Assembly (NCBI GenBank): GCA_015999985.1
Contig: JAECRA010000011.1
Coordinates: forward strand, 20,597-84,596
Length of the DNA: 64,000 bases
Direction of reading: 5' to 3'
From: Comamonadaceae bacterium
Lineage (GTDB): Bacteria > Pseudomonadota > Gammaproteobacteria > Burkholderiales > Burkholderiaceae_C
Shown here: positions 8,344-17,699 of the stretch, one piece after another
How positions within the stretch are numbered: the stretch's first letter is position 1
How the letters are laid out: each line of letters opens with the position of its first letter
Position numbers and translations under genes: made by a program
Notes under the pieces: model-generated
The model's database searches: none
Seen by the model: only the letters and a program-made list of their open reading frames with translations
Told to the model about the DNA's origin: nothing

Positions 8344-9231
8344 TCATCGCCCCGAATCTGCGGCTGCTCTTGTCACCTTAGCCGCCACGGATACAAACTC
8401 TCGCGCTGCCGGCGAAAGCTTGTCGAAGCTCAATGCCGCCAATGCGATCTCGCGTGGCCAGCGTGGCTGCAAGTTGCGGTACACCACACCTGCAGGTGGA
8501 TCCGGCAGAGCGAGGCGAGCTGCGATCGTGATCGCTGCACCGCGAGATACGAACCCCATCATCGAAGACAGCTGTTCGAACCTGAAAAGCGTTTGCGGAA
8601 TTGCATCTCCGGTGTTCAAAAATCGATCGATTTGCGGGCCAGAGCCAGCCGATGTGCGAATGAAGGGCATGCCATGAAAATCCCGCGCCTTGATCGCGGA
8701 CTTCGATGCCAGCCTGTGAGATGCCGGTAACACGGCTACCAGTTCGTCTGTCGCTAGACGCAGAGTTTCAAATCGATCTTCCGGCAGCACCACAAAACCC
8801 AACTCTACCCGGCGTTCCAGCAACCACTCGATCACCACATCGTCAACTGCTTCATCAATTTGCACTTCAACCAGGGGCTGGGCGCGCTGAAAGCGATCCA
8901 TCAACTCTGGAAGCAAGCGCAGGGATGATGTGGCGCCGAACGAGGCAATGCGCAGTGTGCCGCGAGCAATCCCGCGCTCCATACTGGCTTCTTGTTGCAG
9001 AGCTTCTTTTTGCTGAAGGATGTCATTGGTCCGTACGAGCATTCGCGCACCGACTTCGGTCAAGGACGTTGTTCCGCCGTCGCGATTCAACAGGCGTACG
9101 CCCAACTCGGTCTCCAGTTGTTTGATGGCGTGGCTGACACCGCTTTGCGTGATATTTAAAGCAGCTGCTGCACGGGAGAAGCTGCCTACTTTGGCCAGTA
9201 CAGAGAAAATTTCGAGTTGAGTGAGGGTCAT
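8344..9231 (-). CDS. LysR-family transcriptional regulator
   Basis: A 295-residue protein. The N-terminal winged HTH (residues 1-60, FSRAAAALNITQSGVSHAIKQLE) and a LysR_substrate domain (about 90-290) give the standard LTTR architecture. It is transcribed divergently from a DMT exporter at 9283, and the short intergenic stretch carries three TGAGT/ACTCA half-sites, one overlapping its own start codon. The likely role is control of the exporter in response to an effector, with autoregulation; the effector is unknown. Confidence 0.92.
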   Translation of the reverse strand: MTLTQLEIFSVLAKVGSFSRAAAALNITQSGVSHAIKQLETELGVRLLNRDGGTTSLTEVGARMLVRTNDILQQKEALQQEASMERGIARGTLRIASFGATSSLRLLPELMDRFQRAQPLVEVQIDEAVDDVVIEWLLERRVELGFVVLPEDRFETLRLATDELVAVLPASHRLASKSAIKARDFHGMPFIRTSAGSGPQIDRFLNTGDAIPQTLFRFEQLSSMMGFVSRGAAITIAARLALPDPPAGVVYRNLQPRWPREIALAALSFDKLSPAAREFVSVAAKVTRAAADSGR

Positions 9232-9257
9232 GAGTATTTACTCATTCGACGATGAGT
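9231..9257. promoter_or_regulatory. Candidate LysR operator between the LysR and DMT genes
   Basis: TGAGTATTTACTCA (9231-9244) is an inverted repeat with a two-base centre, followed by a further TGAGT at 9253-9257. These half-sites fill the short gap between the divergent starts, where an LTTR binds by family habit. No consensus for this protein is known. Confidence 0.45.
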
Positions 9258-9282
9258 GAATATAAGCAGATACTACTCCCCC

Positions 9283-10221
9283 ATGATCTCTGCTAGATAT
9301 TCCACTCATCTTGGATTAGTCGGCATGGCTGCCTTGTGGGGCGGCTCGTGGCCGTGGGGACGTGTCGTGGCCCAGGCTATGCCACCGTTGGCAGCAGCCT
9401 GCCTGCGATTTGTTTTTGCCAGTGTGGTGCTCTTGCTCTGGCTAAAGGGCAGCGGACGCCTGCATACCTTGGGCGCCCTGCGCGGGCGGCAATGGTGGGG
9501 CCTGACAGCTGCAGCTGCAGTCGGGGTGCTGGGCTACGCCACTTTCTTTCTGCTCGCGCTGCAAAAAGTGCCTGCCGGCAAGGCTGCCATGGTGGTGGCG
9601 CTAAACCCCGTCTTGACCTTGATCTTCGCCGTAATGCTGTTTCGCGAATCGGTGAACTGGGTCATGGGCGTAGGGCTGGTGTTGGCAGTGACTGGCGCGC
9701 TTTATGCACTCACTGATGGCTCGCTGGCCATCATGCAACCTGGCCTCTCAGGCACTGGGGAGTTGCTATTGCTGGGCTGTTCAGCTTGTTGGGTGGGCTA
9801 CACGCTCATGGGGCGTAAAGTCCTTTTCACAGTCGACTCGCTCACCACCACGACCGTCACCGCCGTGATTGGCGCGATTCTTCTGTTCATTGCCAGCATG
9901 ACCGTCGAAGGGCCGACCGCTTGGAAGAGCCTTCCTGCGGCGTCAACCACCGTTTGGCTGAGCCTGACGGCTTTGGCCTTTGGTAGCACAGCCTTGGCTT
10001 ATGCCTGGTATTTGCGCGGTGTTAAAGTGCTCGGGGCTGGAGCAGCCGCAGCCTACATGGCCCTGGTCCCGCTATTTGGCATGTTGTTTTCCGGATTGTG
10101 GTTGGGCGAACCGCTCACGAAGTCATTGCTTGCAGGCGGCGTAATGGCCATCGTCGGCATGGCGCTAATGAATTTTGGCCGCATGCTTTTGCCCAAACCC
10201 CTTCCAGGCGCTGCGAACTAG
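9283..10221 (+). CDS. DMT/EamA-family inner-membrane exporter
   Basis: About 312 residues with ten hydrophobic segments arranged as two EamA repeats (about 8-140 and 155-300), each opening with the typical ALWGGSWPWGR- or CWVGYTLMGRKV-type sequence. EamA proteins (RhtA/YddG type) export amino acids, purines or similar metabolites. The preferred start is the ATG at 9283; a GTG at 9256 is in frame but lies inside the LysR operator region. Divergence from the LysR gene suggests substrate-responsive export. Confidence 0.88.
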   Translation: MISARYSTHLGLVGMAALWGGSWPWGRVVAQAMPPLAAACLRFVFASVVLLLWLKGSGRLHTLGALRGRQWWGLTAAAAVGVLGYATFFLLALQKVPAGKAAMVVALNPVLTLIFAVMLFRESVNWVMGVGLVLAVTGALYALTDGSLAIMQPGLSGTGELLLLGCSACWVGYTLMGRKVLFTVDSLTTTTVTAVIGAILLFIASMTVEGPTAWKSLPAASTTVWLSLTALAFGSTALAYAWYLRGVKVLGAGAAAAYMALVPLFGMLFSGLWLGEPLTKSLLAGGVMAIVGMALMNFGRMLLPKPLPGAAN

Positions 10222-10262
10222 CGGCGACGAGCCTTGAGCCTGCGGGTACTTGAATAGAGGGG

Positions 10263-10288
10263 AACGGATTGCGGGGCTGCAATCCGTT
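10263..10288. terminator. Hairpin between convergent DMT exporter and iminopeptidase genes
   Basis: AACGGATTGC (10263-10272) pairs perfectly with GCAATCCGTT (10279-10288) around a six-base loop. It lies between two convergent stop codons, the usual place for a shared terminator, but no T-run follows on either strand, so efficiency is uncertain. Confidence 0.45.
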
Positions 10289-10300
10289 GCTGTGGCTACC

Positions 10301-11275
<975 letters not shown>

Positions 11276-11330
11276 CTACAGCTTGGTCGCTCCACGTGAC
11301 TACGATTGTTGGGGCGAGTTGAGGACAGCC

Positions 11331-12173
11331 TTAGACGCCCTTGAATCGTGGCGGTCGCTTTTCGTTGAAAGCCAGCACACCTTCCATACGGTCTTCGGTG
11401 TCAATCAGATGGTTGTAGGCTTCGATTTCGAAGCGATAAGCGGTGCGAAGCTCCATCTGCGTTCCATAGCGGACGGACTTCTTGATCTGCCGGGTTGATA
11501 GGGGAGCATTGCCTGCAATACGGCTGGCAACTTGCAGGGCCTTCGTCAGAAGCTCTTCTTGCGGGAAGACTTCGTTGACGAGGCCCCAGTGCAGGGCTTT
11601 TTCTGCGTCGAAGGGGGCTCCACTGAGAAGGATTTCCTTAGCTCGCCTTTCTCCCACGGCACGCGGCAAATTCTGTGTGCCTCCGCCGCCGGGCATGATG
11701 CCAAGTCCCACTTCAGGCAGTCCGAAGCGCACATGGCTTCCGGCATAGATGAAGTCGCAGCAAAGCGCCATTTCCAGCCCACCACCGAAGGCGTGTCCGT
11801 TCACGGCAGCAATGACGGGCTGCGGCAGATCCACCAGGGTCCAGAACATGCGTTCGAACAACTCGTGTTGCTGTATCCATTGAGCACGCGTCATGCCGTT
11901 GCGCTCTTTCAGATCTCCACCAGCGCAGAAGATGCGCGTCCCGCTGGCTCCGAGCAGGACGCAGCGGGCGGCAAGAGGCTCTGCAGTCAACCGCGTCCAG
12001 ATATCCAGCAAGTCATGGCCCATCTGCGTGTTCAGCGCGTTGGCGGAATCAGGCCTGGAGAGTTCTACGCCTAGAACATGATCGGCCGCGCGGTAGCATC
12101 TCACCGTCTCATAGGCAGGCAGTTGTTTAAGGAAATTTTCCGTAAGGTCGAGTTCGCTTGATTCCATGTGCAC
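11331..12173 (-). CDS. Enoyl-CoA hydratase/isomerase family protein
   Basis: A crotonase-fold enzyme of 280 residues. The oxyanion-hole segments are CAGGDLKER (83-91) and NGHAFGGG (125-132). Both acidic residues used by classical hydratases are present: Glu134 in GGGLEMAL and Glu154 in LPEVGLG. Hydration of an enoyl-CoA is therefore plausible, although crotonases also include isomerases and hydrolases. It lies between the Bug receptor gene (40 bp upstream) and the iminopeptidase gene. With the divergent CoA-transferase it suggests degradation of an imported carboxylic acid as its CoA thioester. Confidence 0.88.
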   Translation of the reverse strand: MHMESSELDLTENFLKQLPAYETVRCYRAADHVLGVELSRPDSANALNTQMGHDLLDIWTRLTAEPLAARCVLLGASGTRIFCAGGDLKERNGMTRAQWIQQHELFERMFWTLVDLPQPVIAAVNGHAFGGGLEMALCCDFIYAGSHVRFGLPEVGLGIMPGGGGTQNLPRAVGERRAKEILLSGAPFDAEKALHWGLVNEVFPQEELLTKALQVASRIAGNAPLSTRQIKKSVRYGTQMELRTAYRFEIEAYNHLIDTEDRMEGVLAFNEKRPPRFKGV

Positions 12174-12213
12174 CTATCTGAGGGTGGATTGAGAGCGGCG
12201 GCTTGGGGACCGG

Positions 12214-13200
12214 TTATTCGGATTTGTACAGACCAAGCTTCTTGGCTGTGCCTTCCCACATGCTCGTTTCCTTGCGGATCATTTCATGAAACTGGGCGGA
12301 TGTCATCGGGGGCGCTGGCTCCAGATTCAGCGAGCGCAGCTTGGCATCCACATCTGGGCGTTTCATGATGGATGTGAAATCTCTGTATAGCTTCTCCAGC
12401 ACGGCTGGATCCGTGCGCGCAGGGGAAATCAAGCCATACCAACCTCCCGCTGGAACGCCCTTAATGCCGAGGGAGTCGAACGTCGGGGTCCCCGGCATGA
12501 AGCTGGATTCCTTGGGGCCGGTAATTGCGAGGGCGCGCGTCTTTCCACTCTTGTGCGCGGCCAGTGCGCTGGGCAGGCCGTCAATCATGATGTGCACATG
12601 TCCCGCCATGACATCGGCCAGCGCAGGCGCGCTTCCTTTGTAGGGGACATGGACGGCATCAAGCCCTGTGATTTGCTTGAAAGCTTCCATGCACATGTGG
12701 CTGGTGGAGCCTGCGCCTATGCTGGCGTAGCTCAGCTTTCCAGGGTTGGCTTTTGCATAGGCCAAAAGCTCTGGCACCGTTTTGTAGGGCTGCGCTGCAT
12801 TGGCGACCAAAGCCAATGGGGTGGTGGAGAGCAAGGCAATAGGATGGAAATCACGCTCTACGTCGTACCGCAGGCTCTTGTAGAGAACCGGGTTCACCAC
12901 GATGGGGGAATTGGATGTCAGCAGCAACGTGTGACCGTCGGCCGCAGAGCCAGCAAGCTCTTGAGCAGCCAACGCTCCGTTAGCGCCTGCCTTGTTCTCG
13001 ACGATGACCGGCTGGCCCCAGAGCGTAGTGAGGTGTTCGCTCAAGGCGCGGGCCAGAATGTCTGATCCTTGGCCTGCAGCGAAGGGTATCAGGATGCGGA
13101 CAGGGCGGCTAGGGTAGGCGGACTGCGCCAGGGCTGGGGATGTATTGAATACCCATGGAGCCACGGCGGCTCCAGAAAGCAAGAAGCTGCGTCGCTGCAT
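12214..13200 (-). CDS. Bug/TctC-type solute receptor
   Basis: A tripartite-tricarboxylate-transporter substrate-binding protein of 328 residues. A Tat-like signal (MQRRSFLLSGAAVAPWVF, cleavage after ALAQ) precedes the two-lobed fold with YPSRPVRILIPFAAGQGSDILAR and the GKLSYASIGAGSTSHMCMEAF ligand loop. Bug proteins bind carboxylates in the periplasm. No TctA/TctB membrane genes are nearby, so it either uses a distant transporter or serves as a sensor, as is common in this group. I chose the ATG at 13200 because GAAAGGG lies before it; an upstream in-frame start at 13218 lacks one. Confidence 0.9.
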   Translation of the reverse strand: MQRRSFLLSGAAVAPWVFNTSPALAQSAYPSRPVRILIPFAAGQGSDILARALSEHLTTLWGQPVIVENKAGANGALAAQELAGSAADGHTLLLTSNSPIVVNPVLYKSLRYDVERDFHPIALLSTTPLALVANAAQPYKTVPELLAYAKANPGKLSYASIGAGSTSHMCMEAFKQITGLDAVHVPYKGSAPALADVMAGHVHIMIDGLPSALAAHKSGKTRALAITGPKESSFMPGTPTFDSLGIKGVPAGGWYGLISPARTDPAVLEKLYRDFTSIMKRPDVDAKLRSLNLEPAPPMTSAQFHEMIRKETSMWEGTAKKLGLYKSE

Positions 13201-13235
13201 ATCAACCCTTTCAAGCATGTCTCATATCTTTCTAA

Positions 13236-13244
13236 ATATCATAT
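13236..13244. promoter_or_regulatory. AT-rich repeats in divergent Bug / CoA-transferase promoter region
   Basis: The 76-bp gap between the divergent starts is AT-rich against a GC-rich background. It contains ATATCATAT (a palindrome with one central base) and a further CATATC at 13223-13228. These are candidate sites for the GntR regulator encoded at 14486; GntR/HutC proteins bind short AT-rich palindromes, but this assignment is untested. Confidence 0.3.
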
Positions 13245-13276
13245 CATTATGGCATTTGGGCTTGCAAGGAAAAACA

Positions 13277-14479
13277 ATGGCGTTGCTGCGAGGGGTTCGC
13301 GTTCTTTCGATTGAGCAGTACGGAGCAGGGCCGTTCGCGACGGAATACCTGGCTGCATTGGGTGCGGAAGTGATCAAGATCGAACAGCCGGGTGAAGGGG
13401 GCGATGTCTCTCGCCAGGTGGGGCCGCATTTCAATCCCAAACTGCCGGAAACCGCTCAGAGCCTGTTTTTCCATAGCCTCAATACCGGCAAGAAAAGCAT
13501 TGCGCTCGATTTGAGAACCGAGCGCGGGCGGGACGTGTTCACAAGGCTGGTGGCCAAGAGTGATGCTGTGCTCAACAATCTCCGTGGTGATGTGCCGGCC
13601 AAGCTTGGCATCACCTATGCAGATCTTTCCAGTGCGAATCCGAAAATCGTGTGTGCGCACCTTAGTGGTTACGGGCGCGAAGGCCCCCGCGCCAAATGGC
13701 CTGGCTATGACTATCTGATGCAGGCTGAGGCGGGTTATTTCAGCTTGACGGGAGAGCCGGACGGGCCACCCTCGCGCATGGGCTTGTCCATGATCGATTA
13801 CATGACGGGCGTTGTCATGTCCCTTGGCTTGGTGAGCGGGGTCTTGAATGCGCGCAGCAGTGGCACTGGCAGCGATGTAGATGTATCGCTCTTCGATGTG
13901 GCACTTCACAACCTGAACTATCTCGCCGCCTGGTACTTGAATGCGGGTGCGACCACGCACAGGCAGGCCCGCTCTGCCCACCCTTCACTGGTGCCGTGTC
14001 AGCTCTACAAAACCGCTGATGGCTGGATCTACCTGATGTGCAACAAGGAAAAATTCTGGGCCGCTTTGTGCAAGTGCATAGGACGTCCGGAATGGACAAA
14101 AGACCCTCGTTACCAAGATTTCCCGAGTCGCTGGGAACACCGCGATGAATTGACTGAACTGCTGGATCAAGCTCTGTCTGCACGCACCACGGGTGAATGG
14201 ATGGCGATCTTTGGCGGCCAAGTGCCTGCTTCGCCTGTATTGTCTATGGATGATGCCCTTGAGAGTGAATATGTGCAGGACCGGCAACGTATCATGACCG
14301 TTCGCAGCGGTGATGGGCAAGAAGTACGTTTGGTGCGCAACCCATTGTCTTCTTCGAAAGCAGATGATGAACCAAAGCAGATGGCTCCCACCCTTGGGCA
14401 AAATACAAACGATGTGTTGCTGGAATGCGGTTTCGATCCCGACGAGATCGCGGCATTGCGGGCAGACGAAATCCTGTGA
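13277..14479 (+). CDS. CaiB/BaiF family III CoA-transferase
   Basis: A 400-residue enzyme that moves CoA between carboxylic acids. Features include RVLSIEQYGAGPFATEYLAALGAEVIKIE at the N-terminus, NTGKKSIALDLRTERGRDVF, the GYGREGPRAKWPGYDYLMQA block, and the probable catalytic Asp in GLSMIDYMTGVV. AAGGA seven bases before the ATG at 13277 supports this start over the longer frame opening at 13145, which runs back through the Bug gene. It shares a transcription unit with the GntR regulator (6-bp gap). The acid substrate is not identifiable. Confidence 0.9.
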   Translation: MALLRGVRVLSIEQYGAGPFATEYLAALGAEVIKIEQPGEGGDVSRQVGPHFNPKLPETAQSLFFHSLNTGKKSIALDLRTERGRDVFTRLVAKSDAVLNNLRGDVPAKLGITYADLSSANPKIVCAHLSGYGREGPRAKWPGYDYLMQAEAGYFSLTGEPDGPPSRMGLSMIDYMTGVVMSLGLVSGVLNARSSGTGSDVDVSLFDVALHNLNYLAAWYLNAGATTHRQARSAHPSLVPCQLYKTADGWIYLMCNKEKFWAALCKCIGRPEWTKDPRYQDFPSRWEHRDELTELLDQALSARTTGEWMAIFGGQVPASPVLSMDDALESEYVQDRQRIMTVRSGDGQEVRLVRNPLSSSKADDEPKQMAPTLGQNTNDVLLECGFDPDEIAALRADEIL

Positions 14480-14485
14480 ATACCC

Positions 14486-15226
14486 ATGACTAAACGCAAT
14501 GCCGGCTCGCAATATATGCGGCTGGCCGAGCATCTTTTGCAGCAAATCCAGGAAGGCACTTATCGCCAGGGCGATCTACTGCCCTCAGAAGCCCAACTGT
14601 GCGAGCAGTTCAACATCAGCCGTATCACGGCGCGCGCGGCGCTGAAGGAGTTGGAGATAGGCGGCGCAGTCTCGCGCCGGGCCGGAATTGGCACAAGAGT
14701 ACTCTCGCAGACCATTAGCCGTCCTGTGTTCGCTCATGCGGGTGGCACCATTGATGAGGTGCTCTATTTCACGCGGGGCGTGTCTTTCAAGCTCCTTGAT
14801 CAGTCCATATTCACAGTCACGCCTGAGCAGGCTCAGGAATTGAAAATTCCAGAAGGCCAACGCTTTTCACGGCTTCATGCCTTGCGAAAAACGGCCAATG
14901 GAAGCAAGCTTTTGACCAGTGTGCACTACGTTCCGGCGTTGTTGACGCCGTCGGCAAGCCAACTGGCAAGCTTGAAAAGCTCGCTTGCGCAATTCATTGC
15001 AGAGACTCATGGAGACGAAATCCAGACCATCCGCCAAGAGATTGGTGCATGCCTGCTGGATGCCACGCAGGCTGAGATGCTCAAGCAACCGGCGGGCTCT
15101 GCCGCAGTGAGCTCCAGGCGGTGGTACATGGGGCGCGAGGGCAAGCTACTTTTACTCTCGCTCAGCGTGTTTCCTGCTGAGCATTACAGGTTCGAGTCGG
15201 TGCTTATCCGTAACGTGGGGCAATGA
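14486..15226 (+). CDS. GntR-family regulator with UTRA domain (HutC type)
   Basis: A 246-residue protein with an N-terminal GntR winged HTH (residues 5-72: YMRLAEHLLQQIQEGTYRQG, LLPSEAQLCEQFNISRITARAALKEL) and a C-terminal UTRA ligand-binding domain (about 95-240). It begins six bases after the CoA-transferase stop and is therefore likely co-transcribed with it. By position it should control the divergent CoA-transferase and Bug/enoyl-CoA hydratase units in response to a pathway metabolite. The 3' end faces the acetolactate synthase gene convergently. Confidence 0.9.
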   Translation: MTKRNAGSQYMRLAEHLLQQIQEGTYRQGDLLPSEAQLCEQFNISRITARAALKELEIGGAVSRRAGIGTRVLSQTISRPVFAHAGGTIDEVLYFTRGVSFKLLDQSIFTVTPEQAQELKIPEGQRFSRLHALRKTANGSKLLTSVHYVPALLTPSASQLASLKSSLAQFIAETHGDEIQTIRQEIGACLLDATQAEMLKQPAGSAAVSSRRWYMGREGKLLLLSLSVFPAEHYRFESVLIRNVGQ

Positions 15227-15231
15227 GTTCC

Positions 15232-17064
15232 TCAGGCTGTAGCCGGCAGCGCGGCTGAGCTGGCTTCACGGCCTTTTGCTTTGTCCTCATACCACCGGTT
15301 TTTTCCTAACATCACTTGATGATGGCCAGCGCCAGCGGGGATCATTGGAAAGCAGTTTTCCTGCGCAGCGACCTTCACATCCAAAAAGAAGGGCCCGTCG
15401 TAGGCCAGGCACTCGGCCAGTGCATCATCGAGGTCCGCAGGATCGCTCACGCTGCGAGCTCCCCACCCGAAGGCCTTGGCCAAGGCCACGAAGTCAGGCA
15501 GAGCCGCATTCCAGCTGTGCGACAAGCGGTTGCCATGGATCAACTCCTGCCATTGCCGCACCATGCCCATGTAGCCGTTGTTCGAGAGCACCAGCTTGAC
15601 CGGCGTAGCATGCTGAATGGCGGTAGATAGCTCCTGAATGTTCATCAGGACGGAGGCGTCTCCGCTGACGCAGACGACCAGCGCATCCGGGTGCGCCACC
15701 TGCGCGCCGATGGCCGCAGGTAAACCGTACCCCATGGTGCCTGCACCACCTGATGTCAACCAGCGGTATGGGTGCTCGAAGTGAAGGTATTGCGCCGCCC
15801 ACATTTGATGCTGGCCTACGTCTGTGGAAACAATGGCGTTGCGTCCCGTGATTCTGGAATTCAGAGTGCTCATCAATTGCTGAGGCAAGATGACCGTGGG
15901 CTCGGGTATGAAGTCCAGGCAGCGCTGTGCACGCCAGCCAGCCACACTGTCCCACCAGGGAGAAAGCCGTGCAGGGGCCAGACCACGCAACTGGGGCAGG
16001 GCTAGCAACGCGGCAAGCACTTCGCCGCAGTCACCGACGACGGGCACCTCCACCTTGACGGTTCTGTTGATGCAGCTGGGATCGATATCGATGTGGATCT
16101 TCTGCGCGTGGGGGCAGAATTGGTCAAGCTTGCCTGTGATGCGGTCGTCGAAACGAGCGCCCACGTTGATCACGAGATCTGCCTCGTGCATGGCAAGATT
16201 GGCTTGCAACGTACCGTGCATGCCCAACATGCCGAGAAACTGCGGGTCGGATGCGGGAAAGGCGCCCAGACCCATGAGTGTGAGCGTACAAGGCCCTCCG
16301 ACTTGACGCACCAGCTGCGCAAAGGCTTCGCAAGCGGCTGGACCGGCATTGATAAGGCCGCCTCCGCCGTAGAACACTGGCCGCTCCGCCTTGGCAATCA
16401 GATCGGCCGCCCGTTGGAGGCTGGCCAAGGGCAAGGGCGGATTCGGTGTTATGGGCAGGGGCCGGGCGGGAGCGGTGGCGGAAAGCGCTACCTGGGCCAG
16501 TTGCACATCCTTGGGTATATCCAGCAGTACCGGGCCAGGCCGGCCCCCCAGTGCAATGGCCAATGCGCGACGCACGGCGCCGGCAATCTCGTCGGCCTTG
16601 CGCGGTTGAAAATTCCATTTGGTGACGGGGCGGGACATGCCCAGCGCATCGCTTTCCTGGAAAGCCTGCGTGCCGATCACGGAGGTCGCCACTTGTCCGC
16701 TGATGCACAGCACGGGCACGGAATCGCTCATGGCATCGAGCAGCCCGGTGATGGTGTTGCCAACGCCGGGGCCAGAGGTGACCAACACCACGCCTACTTT
16801 GCCGGTGGTGCGCGCATAACCTTCAGCGGCATGTACGGCCGCTTGTTCGTGACGAACCAATATGTGGCGCAGCCGGGGCTCGCCATGCAAGGCGTCATAA
16901 AGAGGAAGCGCTGCGCCACCTGGGTAGCCAAACAGGGTGTCTACGCCGCATTCAATGAGTGTGTCCAGCAAGGCTTGAGCACCATTGCGAGGATTGGACG
17001 AAGCGGGGCGTGAAGCTGTGTTGGCCATGGTGACCTGCGAATCCAGAAGGGAAGAGGAGTACAT
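15232..17064 (-). CDS. Acetolactate synthase large subunit (stand-alone)
   Basis: A ThDP enzyme condensing pyruvate to acetolactate or acetohydroxybutyrate. It has the N-terminal Pyr domain with [14 protein letters not shown] and the catalytic Glu in [14 protein letters not shown], a central FAD-type domain, and a C-terminal PP domain with the GDASVLMN...NN ThDP/Mg motif. Length (610, or 598 from Met13 at 17028) fits IlvB/IlvI. No small regulatory subunit (ilvN/ilvH) or ilvC is adjacent, unlike the usual ilvBN-C operon, so this is probably a second copy controlled by the divergent Lrp-type regulator. Other ThDP enzymes of the family, such as glyoxylate carboligase or oxalyl-CoA decarboxylase, are less likely from the sequence. 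Confidence 0.85.
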   Translation of the reverse strand: MYSSSLLDSQVTMANTASRPASSNPRNGAQALLDTLIECGVDTLFGYPGGAALPLYDALHGEPRLRHILVRHEQAAVHAAEGYARTTGKVGVVLVTSGPGVGNTITGLLDAMSDSVPVLCISGQVATSVIGTQAFQESDALGMSRPVTKWNFQPRKADEIAGAVRRALAIALGGRPGPVLLDIPKDVQLAQVALSATAPARPLPITPNPPLPLASLQRAADLIAKAERPVFYGGGGLINAGPAACEAFAQLVRQVGGPCTLTLMGLGAFPASDPQFLGMLGMHGTLQANLAMHEADLVINVGARFDDRITGKLDQFCPHAQKIHIDIDPSCINRTVKVEVPVVGDCGEVLAALLALPQLRGLAPARLSPWWDSVAGWRAQRCLDFIPEPTVILPQQLMSTLNSRITGRNAIVSTDVGQHQMWAAQYLHFEHPYRWLTSGGAGTMGYGLPAAIGAQVAHPDALVVCVSGDASVLMNIQELSTAIQHATPVKLVLSNNGYMGMVRQWQELIHGNRLSHSWNAALPDFVALAKAFGWGARSVSDPADLDDALAECLAYDGPFFLDVKVAAQENCFPMIPAGAGHHQVMLGKNRWYEDKAKGREASSAALPATA

Positions 17065-17125
17065 AGCCTCAATTTTTACGGGTATGAGGCAGAATTGGCT
17101 TCGAGATTTTCAATGGTTGGCCTTT

Positions 17126-17152
17126 TTATTCAGAAAATATTTCTATGAATAA
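17126..17152. promoter_or_regulatory. Candidate Lrp-type operator at the acetolactate synthase / Lrp divergent promoter
   Basis: TTATTC (17126-17131) and GAATAA (17147-17152) flank an inner AGAAA-ATA-TTTCT symmetry, giving a long AT-rich palindrome-like element. It overlaps the ATG of the regulator gene at 17145. Lrp/AsnC proteins bind such sites and commonly autoregulate. Confidence 0.4.
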
Positions 17153-17621
17153 CCAAATTGAAGAAAAAATATTTGATAAAACGGATTTGAGCATCTTACG
17201 CATCCTTTTGCAGGATGCACGCCGAACCCTGCAGGAGATCGGCCAGGAAGTGGGGCTTTCCACCACCAGTTGCTGGAGCCGGATCAAGCGGCTTGAATCA
17301 GAAGGCGTGATCAAGCGCTACACCGTCGAAGTGGATCCGGCGAGTCTGGGCTATCGGGACACCGTCATCGTGCAGCTCAATCTGGAGAGCCACACGGAAG
17401 ACACGCTCTACGCGTTCGGCCAGGTACTGGCCACTATTCCGGAGGTGTTGGAAGCCTACCTGGTCTCAGGCGACTACGACTACTACATCCGCATCGCCGT
17501 GCGCGACACGCGTGACTATGAGCGTTTGCTGCGTGAAAAGCTCTACAAGATTCCGGGTATCCGGCACAGTAAGTCCAGCTTCGTGCTGCGCGTGCTGAAG
17601 GAAGAAAGCGTGCCGGTTTAG
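17145..17621 (+). CDS. Lrp/AsnC-family regulator
   Basis: A 158-residue protein with an N-terminal HTH (DKTDLSILRILLQDARRTLQEIGQEVGLSTTSCWSRIKRLESEGVI) and a C-terminal RAM ligand/oligomerisation domain (about 75-150, ending LYKIPGIRHSKSSFVLRVLKE). Divergent placement from an acetolactate synthase gene points to control of branched-chain amino acid or acetolactate metabolism with an amino acid as effector. This is inference from family and location. The start codon sits inside a palindromic element. Confidence 0.92.
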   Translation: MNNQIEEKIFDKTDLSILRILLQDARRTLQEIGQEVGLSTTSCWSRIKRLESEGVIKRYTVEVDPASLGYRDTVIVQLNLESHTEDTLYAFGQVLATIPEVLEAYLVSGDYDYYIRIAVRDTRDYERLLREKLYKIPGIRHSKSSFVLRVLKEESVPV

Positions 17622-17699
17622 GGCTTGCGAACTGGAGGCCCAGAAAATGCTGCTTCGAGGGAGCGAGAAGTTATCAGCGGTCAACCAGCGCTTCTGGAC

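Noticed and set aside
13247..13981. 244-codon open frame opposite the CoA-transferase gene
   Set aside because: Antisense to a complete family III CoA-transferase; no support of its own.
16093..17013. 306-codon open frame opposite the acetolactate synthase gene
   Set aside because: Antisense shadow of a recognisable ThDP enzyme; its translation is rich in Gly, His and Arg with no domain.
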